Shown here in pieces: positions 30,889 to 41,500 of a stretch of 64,000 nt of DNA; position 1 is the stretch's first letter, and each line of letters begins with the position of its first letter. The DNA is from Blasia pusilla (taxonomy: Eukaryota > Marchantiophyta > Marchantiopsida > Blasiales), in the NCBI GenBank assembly GCA_050084515.1, contig CM114274.1:29822001-29886000 (forward strand), read 5' to 3'. The notes under the pieces were generated by a model. That model did no database searches and was not told where the DNA came from. It saw only the letters and a list, made by a program, of their open reading frames with translations. The position numbers were made by a program, and so were the translations under genes.

Positions 30889-32534
30889 TCGGAAATCGCG
30901 CTCACCTTTTCCATGTCTGGACTCACTCCATCCGCACTAACCACATGCCCCAAGAACTTGATCTTCGTCAAACCGAACTCACTCTTATCCGCATTCGCAT
31001 ACAGCTTGTTCGCCCTAAGTTTCTCAAACACCGTCTTCAAATGTCGAGCGTGCTCCTCTAGTGTTTTCGAATAGATGAGTATGTCATCTATATAGATGAT
31101 CACAAACTCATCCGTCTCCTTGTGAAAGATGGAGTTCATCAAAGTGGTAAACGTTGGAGGCGCATTACAAAGACCGAAAGGCATTACTACAAACTCGAAC
31201 GAACCGTATCTCGTCCTACAGGCAGTCTTCTCTACATCCGCTTCGGCAATCCGAATCTGATAATATCCTGATTTCAGGTCAATCCGGCTGAAATACTTGG
31301 CACCCGAAAATCGATCAAAGAGGTCATCCATCCTCGGTAGAGGATAGTTATTCCTTATCGTCACTTTATTCAGCGCCCGATAATCAACACAGAGTCTCAA
31401 CTTCCCATCCTTCTTCTTGACAAAGAGGACGGGCACCCCATAAGATGACTTGCTTGTTCGGATGTAACCCCTCTCTAGGAGTTCACCCAACTGTTTCTTC
31501 AACTCAGCAAGTTCCTCTTGATTCAACCTATATGGTGCCTTTGAAGGTGGTTGAGATCCTGGTATCACCTCAATCTTATGATCAACCGCCCTATGTGGTG
31601 GCAACTCAGTCGGAAGCTCCTTAGTCAACACATCTTCAAATTCATTCACAACTCTCTTGAGTGTTTCAGGGATCCCCCTTGAAGATGAGTTCTGATCTCT
31701 GCATCTTGCGCTTGCATCATCCTCTACTCGTCTCATCAAGCAAAGGAATCCTTCCTCTAACTCGGCCAAACTCGTCCTCGTGATGGCGTTCACCAACTCC
31801 GTCTTTCTAGGCACCTCACGAACCAATCTGACGTCCGTCTGTTTGCCGTTAACCAAGATGCTTAACCTCAAAGGTCTCCGCCTCAGTTCCACCTCATACG
31901 CATCCAAGAACGTGTTCCCCAAGACTCCGTCGATACCGTCCATCTCGCAAACTGTAAAAATCTCCTTCAACTCAAATACTCCGCATCTCACAACTAGCCC
32001 TAAAACCAGATCTGATGTCTGGTGGGACTTGCCTCCCGCGAATCCTACCCTAATGGGTTCATCCGCCTTGGTGGTTGGCAATCCCAACATTTTTACGATT
32101 CTCGGACTCAAGAATGAGTGCGAAGCACCTGTATCAACGAGCAACATCACATCGCGATTAGCGATCTTGGATCCTAGGTAAACCAAATTGGGCGTTCTCT
32201 TGGTGACTTGTAGAGATGTATCTAGATCTCCCTCCGATAAATGCTTAGCGGCAAACGCAATCATACTCGGTTTACTAACCTTGGGCCTCACACATTCCTT
32301 AGCCATATGCCCGGGTTCGCCACAATTATAGCAAATCACTTTGGCATTCGTTGACTTCGTAAACGGCGGCCCCTTCGGACCAGCGTTCCACTCGTTTTCA
32401 TTTGACAAGGAGAGACCCTCCGTGGTCACGCTCACCCCCATTCCAAACCCTCTTGGATGTCCCTTTATTCTTCTGTAATTTAGAAAAACTTTTTGTCTCA
32501 AAGGGTTTCGGGTGTTGGACTTCATCGTCCCCAA
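30843..32534 (-). CDS. Chromovirus zinc knuckle, protease and reverse transcriptase (open)
   Basis: 563-codon open frame. Residues 68-81 are the CCHC knuckle CYNCGEPGHMAKEC. Residues 131-140 are LLVDTGASHS, the aspartic protease site. Reverse transcriptase spans about 335-545, with LRLCVDYRALNK, YFSRIDLKSGYYQIRI, VMPFGLCNAPPTF and VIIYIDDILIYSK (catalytic YIDD at 481-484). In plant chromoviruses this is part of one Gag-Pol frame; here the preceding gag and the following RNase H lie in other frames. The nominal first codon at 32534 is TTG and an ATG lies three codons later, so the true start lay in gag. Confidence 0.9.
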   Translation of the reverse strand: MGTMKSNTRNPLRQKVFLNYRRIKGHPRGFGMGVSVTTEGLSLSNENEWNAGPKGPPFTKSTNAKVICYNCGEPGHMAKECVRPKVSKPSMIAFAAKHLSEGDLDTSLQVTKRTPNLVYLGSKIANRDVMLLVDTGASHSFLSPRIVKMLGLPTTKADEPIRVGFAGGKSHQTSDLVLGLVVRCGVFELKEIFTVCEMDGIDGVLGNTFLDAYEVELRRRPLRLSILVNGKQTDVRLVREVPRKTELVNAITRTSLAELEEGFLCLMRRVEDDASARCRDQNSSSRGIPETLKRVVNEFEDVLTKELPTELPPHRAVDHKIEVIPGSQPPSKAPYRLNQEELAELKKQLGELLERGYIRTSKSSYGVPVLFVKKKDGKLRLCVDYRALNKVTIRNNYPLPRMDDLFDRFSGAKYFSRIDLKSGYYQIRIAEADVEKTACRTRYGSFEFVVMPFGLCNAPPTFTTLMNSIFHKETDEFVIIYIDDILIYSKTLEEHARHLKTVFEKLRANKLYANADKSEFGLTKIKFLGHVVSADGVSPDMEKVSAISEWEPPSTVKGMRRFI

Positions 32535-33464
32535 TCCGCTCGGCTAGTCTCAAGAGGTCCGCGCACGTCTCTCGGGATGTGAGGGCATACGAAAGAGAGC
32601 CTTCTCGGCACTCGGTTTGAGCCCACTTAGGAAGATTACCTTTTAGTATGTTCATCCGTGGAAAGTGCACTCATGAGCGCACTAAACTCTCGCACATAAG
32701 CGCCAAGTGATCCACTCAGCGCAACCTCACCACCTCCATGCCATCGCGGTACTCTCGATATTCGGAGTGAATCGGTTCCCAATCAACTCCTTGAAATCTT
32801 CCCAACTCAACGTTTTCCCGACCTAGATGTTCTTTGCGGTGAGCCGTCCACCAATGGAGAGCGTGATCCTTGTAAACGTGACCGCCTCTGATCACCTTGT
32901 CTTGTTCATCTCGCCTTTTGCGATTGAAATAGAGTTCGAGTTCCGTTAGAAACTCGCTCACTTTCGAGAACGCCCCATTCTGTGAATGGCGTTGGCAAAT
33001 TAGTCTTACAAAGCTTCTTGCCAGAACTAGAGGCTCCATTTGACTTGAATTCCGAGATCACCTTGCTCTGTTCAGCCATCTGGTCCGCCATCACCTTCAT
33101 CAATCCCATCATTTGGGTATAAAAGGCCAGATCGTTTAAGTTTGGACCCAAAGGTCCCACGGAAAGATTTTTGGTTGGAACATCCTCATGTCTGGGACTC
33201 GGCACTTCGGGAGTCGCAAATTCCACCTCCGGCTCTCGGTCCGTCATTGATTCGTCTCTTGGCTTCTTTGCTTTGACTCGCGGTTTCCTCGGTTCTTTGC
33301 CCTTGGTCGCCATTTGCGAGTCGTCGCCTTTTCTCAGATCTCCTCCTCGCCTCTTGCGTTCCTCCTCGGCGTCGCGGTCTTCCGGCTACCTTGAGTTCTC
33401 CCCAAACGTCCAGATCTTCAACGACCCCAAGTTCACGCTCATCAAGGAATTGCTCTGATACCAC
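32535..33464 (-). pseudogene. Chromovirus gag, frameshifted
   Basis: The frame 33313-32906 starts with ATG (MATKGKEPRKPRVKAKK), basic at its head; 33039-32716 gives the capsid LTELELYFNRKRRDEQDK, HALHWWTAHRKEHLG and GMEVVRLR; 32670-32398 overlaps the pol start with LPKWAQTEC and TCADLLRLAERI. Two frame changes separate these. Together with the primer site they locate the 5' end of the coding region. Confidence 0.82.
33452..33463 (-). promoter_or_regulatory. Primer-binding site, plant initiator-Met tRNA
   Basis: Minus strand TGGTATCAGAGC, an exact match to the 3' end of plant initiator-Met tRNA, two bases inside the 5' LTR. This is a main argument for a plant host. Confidence 0.93.
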
Positions 33465-33465
33465 G

Positions 33466-34487
33466 TGTCGTGCGCCTATTCTCCTTGAACGTTAATCTTG
33501 TTTGTTGCGGAAGCGTGCGTTCAGTAGGTCACGCTCTCAACGCTGATCTGCATCCAAACACGCACTTCGGTTAGTCGGTTCTTGGATCAATCTGCGGGAT
33601 TACTTTCCGAGTTCTTGTCTCGGACTCTCTCTTCAAGCTCAACCTTCCTAGTTTCGCGGTTTCCAACACGGGCAAGTCTCGAAAGACTTGGGACAGACTT
33701 TCTGGTCGGTTCAGGAACCTGAAACGGCATTTCGCGCCTAGCGGTTCCAACTGTCCGATGAACATCCAATGAGTTCCTCACCAAGACTCGCACGAAGTGA
33801 ATCTTGGTTGGAATCCAAGTGTGGCGTACAAAGTCCACTCCCTTGGATCAGGTTTGGGTTTGGGTTTCGCCAAACTCCCGTTTCATCCGTGCCTCAAACG
33901 CCGTTTGGCGCCCAAAGTGGGGTTTCGTTTCCCGAGACATCTCAGAGAAGGTACTCCCCTTACTAGTACTTCTGGGGATCTCCGGGGCCCCTACATTTAG
34001 GAAAGACACCCGGGCCCCTCCAATTGGCCCTCAACCCGATTGCTCTCTGAATCGTTTTCGGCCAATATCTCAGCCTGTACTTATGCGTTTGCTGAGATCT
34101 TTGGTGCGTTGGAAGCGTCTCAAGATCAGCTTTCCAACACGCTCTTACTTGTCCCGAACGCATCTCGGAGCTCAACGTTATGGTCCTAAATACAGTCAGA
34201 TTCTCCCAAACGCTAGCCGTGTTCCAAACTGGTTCTCACCTCTTTGGCAACCAACCTCCAAGACTCAACTCATCTCAAGTCTCGGCTCGCGTTTGGTCTA
34301 GGTTTCCTGGTCGTGACCACTAACGCATGAAATGCACAACTCTGTTCCGCGTTTCGTCTCTTAGGCTTTTCCAAGAGACTCTTCCAAACGCCTCTCCAAA
34401 GCGCAAACCTCGCGGCGTGAGTTCCTTTGAGTTCTGATGTTTCGCTTGGCGCGTATTTGGTGTTGTTTGGTTATGAGGATCGCGACA
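33466..34487 (-). repeat. 5' LTR of the chromovirus
   Basis: 1022 bp, paired with 27081-28113. TSD CAATT follows at 34488-34492. Confidence 0.93.
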
Positions 34488-34492
34488 CAATT

Positions 34493-35490
34493 GGAGCAAT
34501 GGACAGCCTGAAATTATATTTTTGTGAGTGAAATCGTTCGTCATGGAGTATTCCTCAACAACAATCATAAGCGAAAAGCTAGATAAGTAGAATTACAAGG
34601 TTTGGAAGTTTTGCATGAAATAACTTCTCATGGGTTAAAAAATATGGAAGCTTCTCACAAGTGATGAGGCCAAGCCAGAAGATGACTTAACAAACTTGAA
34701 TGTTCGCGCTTGGAACAAACGCGCAAGGCAAATAATTCACTACATTTCAATAACTATCAATTAACCAATGATAAGTCTCATTCAATATGTTGATATTCCA
34801 AAGGAGACCAGGGATGCATTGGAAAAGCTATTACAGATATCTATAAAGCTCATAAAGTTTCAATTGAAACAAAAATTAAACGAAGTAAGGAAAGGATCGC
34901 AGAGCATCAATGATTATATTTTGAGTATCAGACATATTGTTGATCAATTGAATATCATTGGAGTGACAATAGAAGATGATGATATGATTTTATTCACTAT
35001 TCAAGGCCTTCCAAAGGATTACAAGTCTTTTGAGACCTCTATCTCTATGAGAGAGAAATATCCAACCTTTCAAGAGTTAGTCCCACTATTAATCAGTGAA
35101 GAGATGCGCCTAGTAGGCAGCGATAGCTCATCTAGTCTACAAGAGAGTGTAGGTTATGGATCAAATAGAGGCAGGGGTCGTGGTAGAAGCTTTCATGGTC
35201 ATGGTGGATATCAAACATATGAAAGAAGAGACACTTAATATAATGTCACTCAATCAATCACGAATCAGTACCAGACTCAATCATAAGGTGATGATGGCGG
35301 AAACCGTTGGGGTTGAGGTCAACAGTAGAGGGTCCTTGGATCTTGCAATTACTGTGGGATAAAGGATCACTATGCAAAGTTTTGCTTCAAGAAGAAGGCA
35401 AATATGAGAATAGGAGCCTTGCAGCAACAATACTATGTGGAGCAACAACACCAAGGGTAGTACCAAGAACAACAACATTCACAAACTGAA
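34493..35490 (+). pseudogene. copia gag with zinc knuckle
   Basis: Starts in the leader/gag head (MEYSSTTIISEKLD) with stops, then a long frame 34768-35238 reading LEKLLQISIKLIKFQLKQKL, SINDYILSIRHIVDQL and IQGLPKDYKSFETSI, the usual copia capsid (UBN2-type). A Gly/Arg-rich stretch follows. A CCHC knuckle CNYCGIKDHYAKFC is read near 35347 in the next frame. Several stops break the chain. Confidence 0.85.
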
Positions 35491-36895
35491 CAACTCTTGG
35501 TCATGACTCATCATATGGGAGCAATGGTCAAGAAAGACTCGACAATAGACTAGTACATTGACTCTAGTGCATCAAATCACATGACCTCACAAGCTAAATG
35601 ATTCAGTAGTATGGAGCTGGTGAAAGATCTTTCAATTATGCTCATAAAAAATGATATTCAACATCATATCATGCATGCCGGTAAAGTTCCAATAATATCA
35701 AATGAGCTCTTGGAAATGTTCTCTATGTTCTTACCATTGTAAGAAACTTAATCTTTGTAGGAAAAAATAGTAGAAGAGGCTTATCAAGTTAAGTTTAACA
35801 TAGATGGTTGTTTTATTGAAACAATGGATGACCAGACTACGATAGCCAAAGGAACTAGATTTGGCAGAATGTTCAAATTAGACGTTTCTATGCTAGAGAT
35901 TCAAACAACAATATATGGGCAAACTGGCCAACAAGTCACACATCTAAATGTGTGGCATAAGAGAATTGGACATATGAATCTTCAAAGATTACAAAGTCTT
36001 TCATCATCTAATATAGTAATAAGACTTCCTAAATTAGCGAGTCCTGCTACGTCAGAGGCATGTCCTGTTTGCCAATTTGGAAAACAAGCTAGATTTCCAT
36101 TTCCAAAGCAAGGTAGAAGAGCATCCAAGATATTGGAGTTGATTCACGATGATGTGTGGACAACATCACAACATAGCCTTAGTGGTTACCAGTATTTTTT
36201 TCATTTATTGATGACTTCTCTAGATATATATGGATATATTTTCTGATCGCCAAGTTAGAAGTATTCTCAATGTTCTAAACATTTAGAATTTTAGTAGAAT
36301 AGTAGACTGAAGAACACATTCTGAAGTTGCATTGTGATGGAGAAGGAGAGTATCTTTCAACAGAGTTTAATGAGTTCTTACTTCAGATTGACATCCAACG
36401 TCAAGTGACTTGCCGTTACACTCCACAAAAAAATAGAGTGGCTGAGAGAAAGAATTGACATATTGTTGAGGCGACATGAGCTATGCTGAATGAGAAGAAT
36501 ATGTCTAAGGTGTTTTGGGCAGAGGCTGTAGCGTATGCAGTCTTCTTAATCAACCAAACTCCAACAACATGAGTTCATGATAAGACTCCATTCGAAGTCT
36601 TCACATGAAGTAAACATGATTTTTCCTTCTTAAAAGTATTTGGTTGTATTTATTATGCTTATGTTTCTTCTGAAAGACATCAGAAATTAGACCCCAAATT
36701 TGAAAGAGGTATATTCATTGGCTATGTTGATGGAACTAAGGGATATAAGTGCTATATTCCATCCTCTAGGAAACTTATTATTAGTCGTGATGTTATCTTT
36801 GATGAGCTAAAATCATGGTATGCTCCATCTGAGCCTATTCCACATCTAAACTCGTCTGTTGAGGGGAAGAATATGACTGTAAACTAGCATACATT
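35491..36895 (+). pseudogene. copia protease and integrase
   Basis: YIDSSASNHMTS near 35560 is the protease site with Gly changed to Ser (DSGAS expected). The frame 35824-36246 gives LNVWHKRIGHMNLQRLQSL and EACPVCQFGKQARFPF, the H-H-C-C pre-integrase zinc region, then LELIHDDVW. Further on come YTPQKNRVAERKN, FWAEAVAYAVFLINQTP and FGCIYYAYV, FERGIFIGYVDGTKGYKCY. Stops such as AGAATTGACAT after the catalytic Glu region break it. Confidence 0.85.
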
Positions 36896-37179
36896 GTCTT
36901 CAAATTCCCCAAGTACTAGTGTAGGATTAGGAGAGATCTTAGGTTCGTTAGTTAAATCTGTGAGTCCATGGACGGGAAGAGTACGTATTCAGTTTGTTGA
37001 CACTAGTTAGAACTCGAGTCAGGTGTTAGAGGCATCTACCTTTGAACAAAAACTTCGTAGGTCAAGTAGAGTCACACATCTTGTTCATAAATTCATAAAT
37101 TAAGTTTTCTTGCGACACATCATCCATATGTGATGACTATCCTTAAAGAATAGAAGTCAAGTTATTTTGAAGAAGGTGA

Positions 37180-38690
37180 AAATAAAGTCGAATGGATTGA
37201 AGCTATGAAGGAAGAGCTTGCTGTATTAAGACATCAACAGACCTAGGAGCTGGTTGATATACCTTCCAGTAAGGAAGCTACTGGTTGCAAATTTGTTTAC
37301 AAAATCAAATGCAATCAAGATAGTACAGTTAACAGATACAAAGCGAGATTGGTGGCTAAGGGCTATGCACAACAATATGCCATTGATTATGGGGAAAATT
37401 GTAGTCGTGTCGTAAAGATGACGACTGCGGGAATAGTGGTTGTAGTTGCAGAAAGTAAGAAGTGGAGATTACATCACATGGACATCAAGAATGTCTTCTT
37501 GAATTGAGATATATATATGAGGAGGTATATATGACTCAACACTTGGATACGAGCATCTCGAGTTTCCCTTTTGCGTATGCAGGTTGAAGAAAGCTCTATA
37601 CTGGCTCAAACAAGCTCCAAGAGCTTAGTATGGCAAGATTACATACGTCCTACTAGAGTTGGGTTTTAGGATATGTGATTTTGACTCCTCGTTATATGTC
37701 TCGAGAGGACAAGATCATACGGTTATCAATATGTTGTATGTTGACGACCTCTTCATTACTTGGTGTACTGAGGATATGGTACAACAAGTCAAGCTAAAAT
37801 TACAAGAAGAATTTGATATGAAGGATTTGGGAGAACTCAAGTACTTCCTTGGCATTGATTTTATCAAGGTTGGAGAGAGCATGTGATTACTACAATGACA
37901 ATATGCTCTTCACATGCTTTGAAAATATGGTATGATGGCTTGTAAGCCAATCTCTACATGGTTGGACCAGAGTGTGAAATTAAGACTGGATGAAGGAGAA
38001 TTGCTTGTAGATTCTAATATGTACAGGCGCATGCTTGGAAGTTTGATCTATTTGACTATAACCACGCTAGATTTGAGCTAAGTTGTTGGCCTAATGAGGC
38101 AATTTATGCAAGCACCTCGAAAACCTCACCTTGATGTTGTAAGGAGGATTCTGCGGTATGTGAAATTATCTGTTCAATTCGGGCTTCAATTTGAACCTTC
38201 TCAGAGTTTACAATTATAGGGATTCACAAATTCTGATTGGATAGAAAGTGTGTCTCATCGACACTCCATATCTGGTTATTCATTTACTTTGGGAAGCACA
38301 GTTATAAGTTGGGATTCAAAGAAGCAACCTACAATTGTTTTATCTTCAATAGAGGTTGAGTATAAAGGAGCAACCAATGTAGCATGTGAGGCAGTGCGGC
38401 TTTCTTGATTACTTGTTGAGATTGGTGTTAGTAATTTAAGACCTAGTGTAATATATACCGAGAATATTAATAGCATCAAGTTTACTAGTAACCCTGTGTT
38501 TCATGCTCGTACAAAGTATGTTGAGGTACACTATCATTTTATCAAAGAGAAAGTGATTACAAGAGAAATTGATCTTGTGTATAAAGGTATAGATGAGCAA
38601 ATTGCTGACATCTTTACAAAGGCATTATCTAGACATAAGTTTGAGATATTTAGAAATGATTTATGTGTTAGAGATATCGATATGAGCTTG
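37180..38690 (+). pseudogene. copia reverse transcriptase and RNase H
   Basis: WIEAMKEELAVLRHQQT, CKFVYKIKCNQDST, RYKARLVAKGYAQQYAIDY, then MLYVDDLFITW with catalytic YVDD at 37737-37748 and FDMKDLGELKYFLGID. RNase H follows as FTNSDW, SRHSISGYSFTLGS and KQPTIVLSS-like text, ending FTKALSRHKFEIFRNDL in 38496-38711. Domain order is right for copia; frames are broken many times. Confidence 0.85.
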
Positions 38691-38698
38691 AGGGGGAG
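38684..38698 (+). promoter_or_regulatory. Polypurine tract of the copia element
   Basis: GAGCTTGAGGGGGAG directly before the 3' LTR. Confidence 0.8.
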
Positions 38699-39011
38699 TA
38701 TTGAAGATTGAGTTAAAATCAAGCTTATGAGACACTTGAACTGCTACATTTGGTACTCACACAAAGTAGGGAAGCTTAATCTTGGTTAGTCTTTTAAGCG
38801 TGATTATCTTAACTATGATTAGTTCATCACAGTTAGTCTAACTCAAGACTATGGTTAAGATTAGGGTTAGGTTTGCTAGTACATATTCTATGTAATTCAG
38901 AAGGGGACCAACCTCTACTCATTCTCTCATTGCAAAATTTCATTCTCCATGGTGATGTGTGAGTGTGAGAGCCGTTTTCCACTAGTTATGCTTTTTTAGC
39001 ACTTTTCTACA
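38699..39011 (+). repeat. 3' LTR of the copia element
   Basis: 313 bp, matching 26308-26624 with visible substitutions and small indels; followed by TSD GATAT. Confidence 0.88.
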
Positions 39012-39016
39012 GATAT

Positions 39017-40165
39017 CAATGGTCCGTCCAAATTACCCTCAAACAAGGAGATAACCCACCAGAGCACATCATTAATGTTTCCACTCGATCATCACGAAGA
39101 AGAATTTTGTGATGATTACAAAGAGCAGCCCGCTCTTCCACTAAAGTCGCCATATCCTAAGTGGATAAAGCAACTCTTGGATTGTAAGGATCCATTGGCA
39201 ACTGGTGAAGTTGCTACACATCCAAGGAGATCCAAAAGACTAGAGAAGCATAATAGAGCTTCTGCACGTCTCGTCAACATGGCCTTGATGACATAGGTCT
39301 TGAAGGTGGAAGAGCCATCATGCTTGGATGAGGCCCTTGCTCATCCTTAATGGAGAGAGGCTATGCAGATGGAGATGGATGCTATTCAAAGAAATCAAAC
39401 TTGGACTTTGGTTAAGAATCCAAAGCACATGAAGATAATACGCACCAAGTGGGTATACAAGACCAAGTACAAGTTGGACTATATATTGGATAAACTCAGA
39501 AAGATATATTTTGTGCAACACAAGACCAGACATTAGCTTTGATGTAGGAGTGTTGAGAAGGTTCTCAACTAAGCCTCGTGAGAATCATTGGAAGGTAGGG
39601 ATACGTGTGTTGAAGTACATTAAAGGCACTATCGAGTACGACATCACCTAGAGAGCAGGGACAAAAATGACAACCTTTTGTGACTCAGATTGGGAAAGAG
39701 ACTTAGATTCTCAAAAGTCTATTTTGGATTATTTTTGTTTGATAGGATCAGGTGTGGTATCATAGATCAACAAGAAGCAACCTAAAATGGCTCTTTCTTC
39801 TACTGAGATGGAGTACAAGGTGGCTTGTTACGCTTCTTGTGAAGCAGTATGGTTGAGATGGATATTGGAGGACATAGGGAAATCACCAGAAAGTGCTATT
39901 GGAATGTGGTGTGATAATTAGAGTTATATTGCCATAACACATAATGATGTGTGTCATGCTCGTACAAAGCACATAGAGATTCCACATCCTTTTATTCATG
40001 AGTTGATCGAGAGAGAGGTTTTGAAGTTAGTTAAATGTCTAACAAAGGATACTTGTGCGAACATCTTCACCAAGGCCTTGAGCGGAGATTAGCTTCAAGG
40101 ACATCTGAAGGGTCTTGGCATCGGTCCAACATAGTAGTCCACATGACAATGGATATTGAAGGGGA
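39017..40165 (+). pseudogene. Old copia element, right part (internally deleted RT, RNase H)
   Basis: Continues the element left at 26307. Reads MFPLDHHEEEFCDDYKEQ, REAMQMEMDAIQRNQTWTLV and RTKWVYKTKYKLD (head of reverse transcriptase), then jumps to RNase H text: VLKYIKGTIEYDI, CDSDWERDLDSQKS, ALSSTEMEYKVACYASC, HARTKHIEIPHPFIHELI, NIFTKAL. The YVDD region is missing, so a deletion removed most of RT. It ends with polypurine GAAGGGGA at 40158-40165. Confidence 0.8.
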
Positions 40166-40580
40166 TGTTGGATACTCAACATCCATTTCACTCAACACCA
40201 TTAATTTGATTAGCCCCCTTATATGAGGAGAAGCCTAGATTGATGGTTTTGACTTAGACTTCGAAGGAGTCATAATAATATAACGTAGGTGATTTATGAA
40301 GTAGTGTTATTAGGATTATCTAACCCTATTTTGCACTAGCGTGCCCTGATGATGCAAAATATTTCTATAAATAGAAATATAGAAAATTAGGTTAAAAATC
40401 TTAGTTTCTAGAGTAGTGAAATAGTTAGGAACAGCAGTAGCGCATTCTTATATGTCAAGTTATTTTCATGTTCAATTTCTATCGAAGCTCTTCTATAAGT
40501 GCACAAATGGATTATGCCACTTTGTATCTCCAAGATTTATAATTTATTTTAGTGATTTTGTCAAATTTTTTTTTCTCACA
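40166..40580 (+). repeat. 3' LTR of the old copia element (415 bp)
   Basis: Starts TGTTGGATACTCAACATCC and ends TTTTCTCACA. A second copy of the same family is the solo LTR at 56556-57000. The CAACATCC near its start forms a short inverted repeat with GGATACTC-type bases. Confidence 0.85.
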
Positions 40581-41500
40581 TCTTCTCATTGATTAACAAT
40601 GAGCCTAACTCTTGAAATGTTGGATAAGTTTATCTCCTAATAGAAGTTTCAACGGACTTGTAATCCTCTCGAAGATCTAGAAGAATGAAAAAAATTGGAT
40701 CATCTTGTATAATCACTCCATCCTCAATTTATTCAATTATTATTTCAAGTAAAGCTCTTTAGCCAACTTAGATTTATGGGATAAAATTCTTCAATATATC
40801 CCAAACCTCTTTCATATCAATCATTGACGAATTGATTGTTCTAGGAATATAGTGGATTAATTATCTAACGTGCCTGTTCTAGACTCGAATATTATAGTAT
40901 GTTGAACCATCTTTTGGCTTGGTCTCATCACCTATAAAAAGCTTCAAGAGTTCCTCTCCCATAAGAAATGGTTCATAAAAAAACTTCAAAACATTATAGT
41001 TTTACTTATTTAGCTTCTCGCCAGTAATTATTATTCAAGAATACTCCATTAAAGATTATTTCCCTCAAAAATCCTAATTTCATGCTCCCTAAAACTCTAA
41101 TTGAAGCATATAGCACTCCTGGAAAGAAATTAGCCAAAATTGACCAATTTTATGAAGAAATGAGTCAAAATTGGCATGTAAAAAAAAAACTACACAACTT
41201 TTTTTCACTAACTCGGCTTTGTACATTGAAATTGTAACTTTGAGAGCTCATAATGTCTAAATCGAGCAATTTTCGGGGTTAGATAGATTGAGGAAAGCTC
41301 TACTTAAAGAAAATCAGAATGAGGTTGCCATAGTATCATGGCCCCTAGTCAGGGAGATTGCTGAAACAACTAGAAGGCCCTCAAAACTCGATCCCTCTAA
41401 ATTTTCGTTAATCTCAAGACTAATTTTGAACCACCTATTCAATTCCAACTCAAATATCTCTGCCTCAAATTGAAATTTCGCGGCCTCTTCCTTCTAACGA
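40581..41500 (-). pseudogene. Reversed copia leader and gag fragment
   Basis: The minus strand matches the gag head and leader of the copia at 26308, for example GGAGTATTCTTGAATAATAA and GAAAAAAAGTTGTGTAG. It is AT-rich and stop-ridden. The boundaries are approximate and no LTR is attached. Confidence 0.6.

Larger units (their letters stand above)
27081..34487 (-). mobile_element. Ty3/gypsy chromovirus with LTRs and TSD CAATT
   Basis: Complete structure on the minus strand: LTRs of 1022-1033 bp beginning TGTCG and ending CGACA in either direction, TSD CAATT (27076-27080 and 34488-34492), plant initiator-Met primer site, polypurine tract, gag, CCHC knuckle, protease, reverse transcriptase, RNase H, integrase and a C-terminal chromodomain. 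The LTR pair is similar by eye with scattered substitutions and small indels. Gag, the RNase H-integrase link and the integrase are frameshifted, so it is defective, yet the 563-codon protease-RT frame is open. It is the youngest layer of the nest. Confidence 0.95.
26308..39011 (+). mobile_element. Ty1/copia retrotransposon with LTRs and TSD GATAT, split by a chromovirus
   Basis: LTRs at 26308-26624 and 38699-39011; target-site duplication GATAT at 26303-26307 and 39012-39016; primer site right after the 5' LTR; polypurine tract before the 3' LTR. Gag, protease, integrase, reverse transcriptase and RNase H follow in copia order. Without the 7.4-kb insertion it would be about 5.3 kb, usual for copia. 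Stops and shifts in every domain make it non-functional. It is inserted in the pol region of an older copia. Confidence 0.92.
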
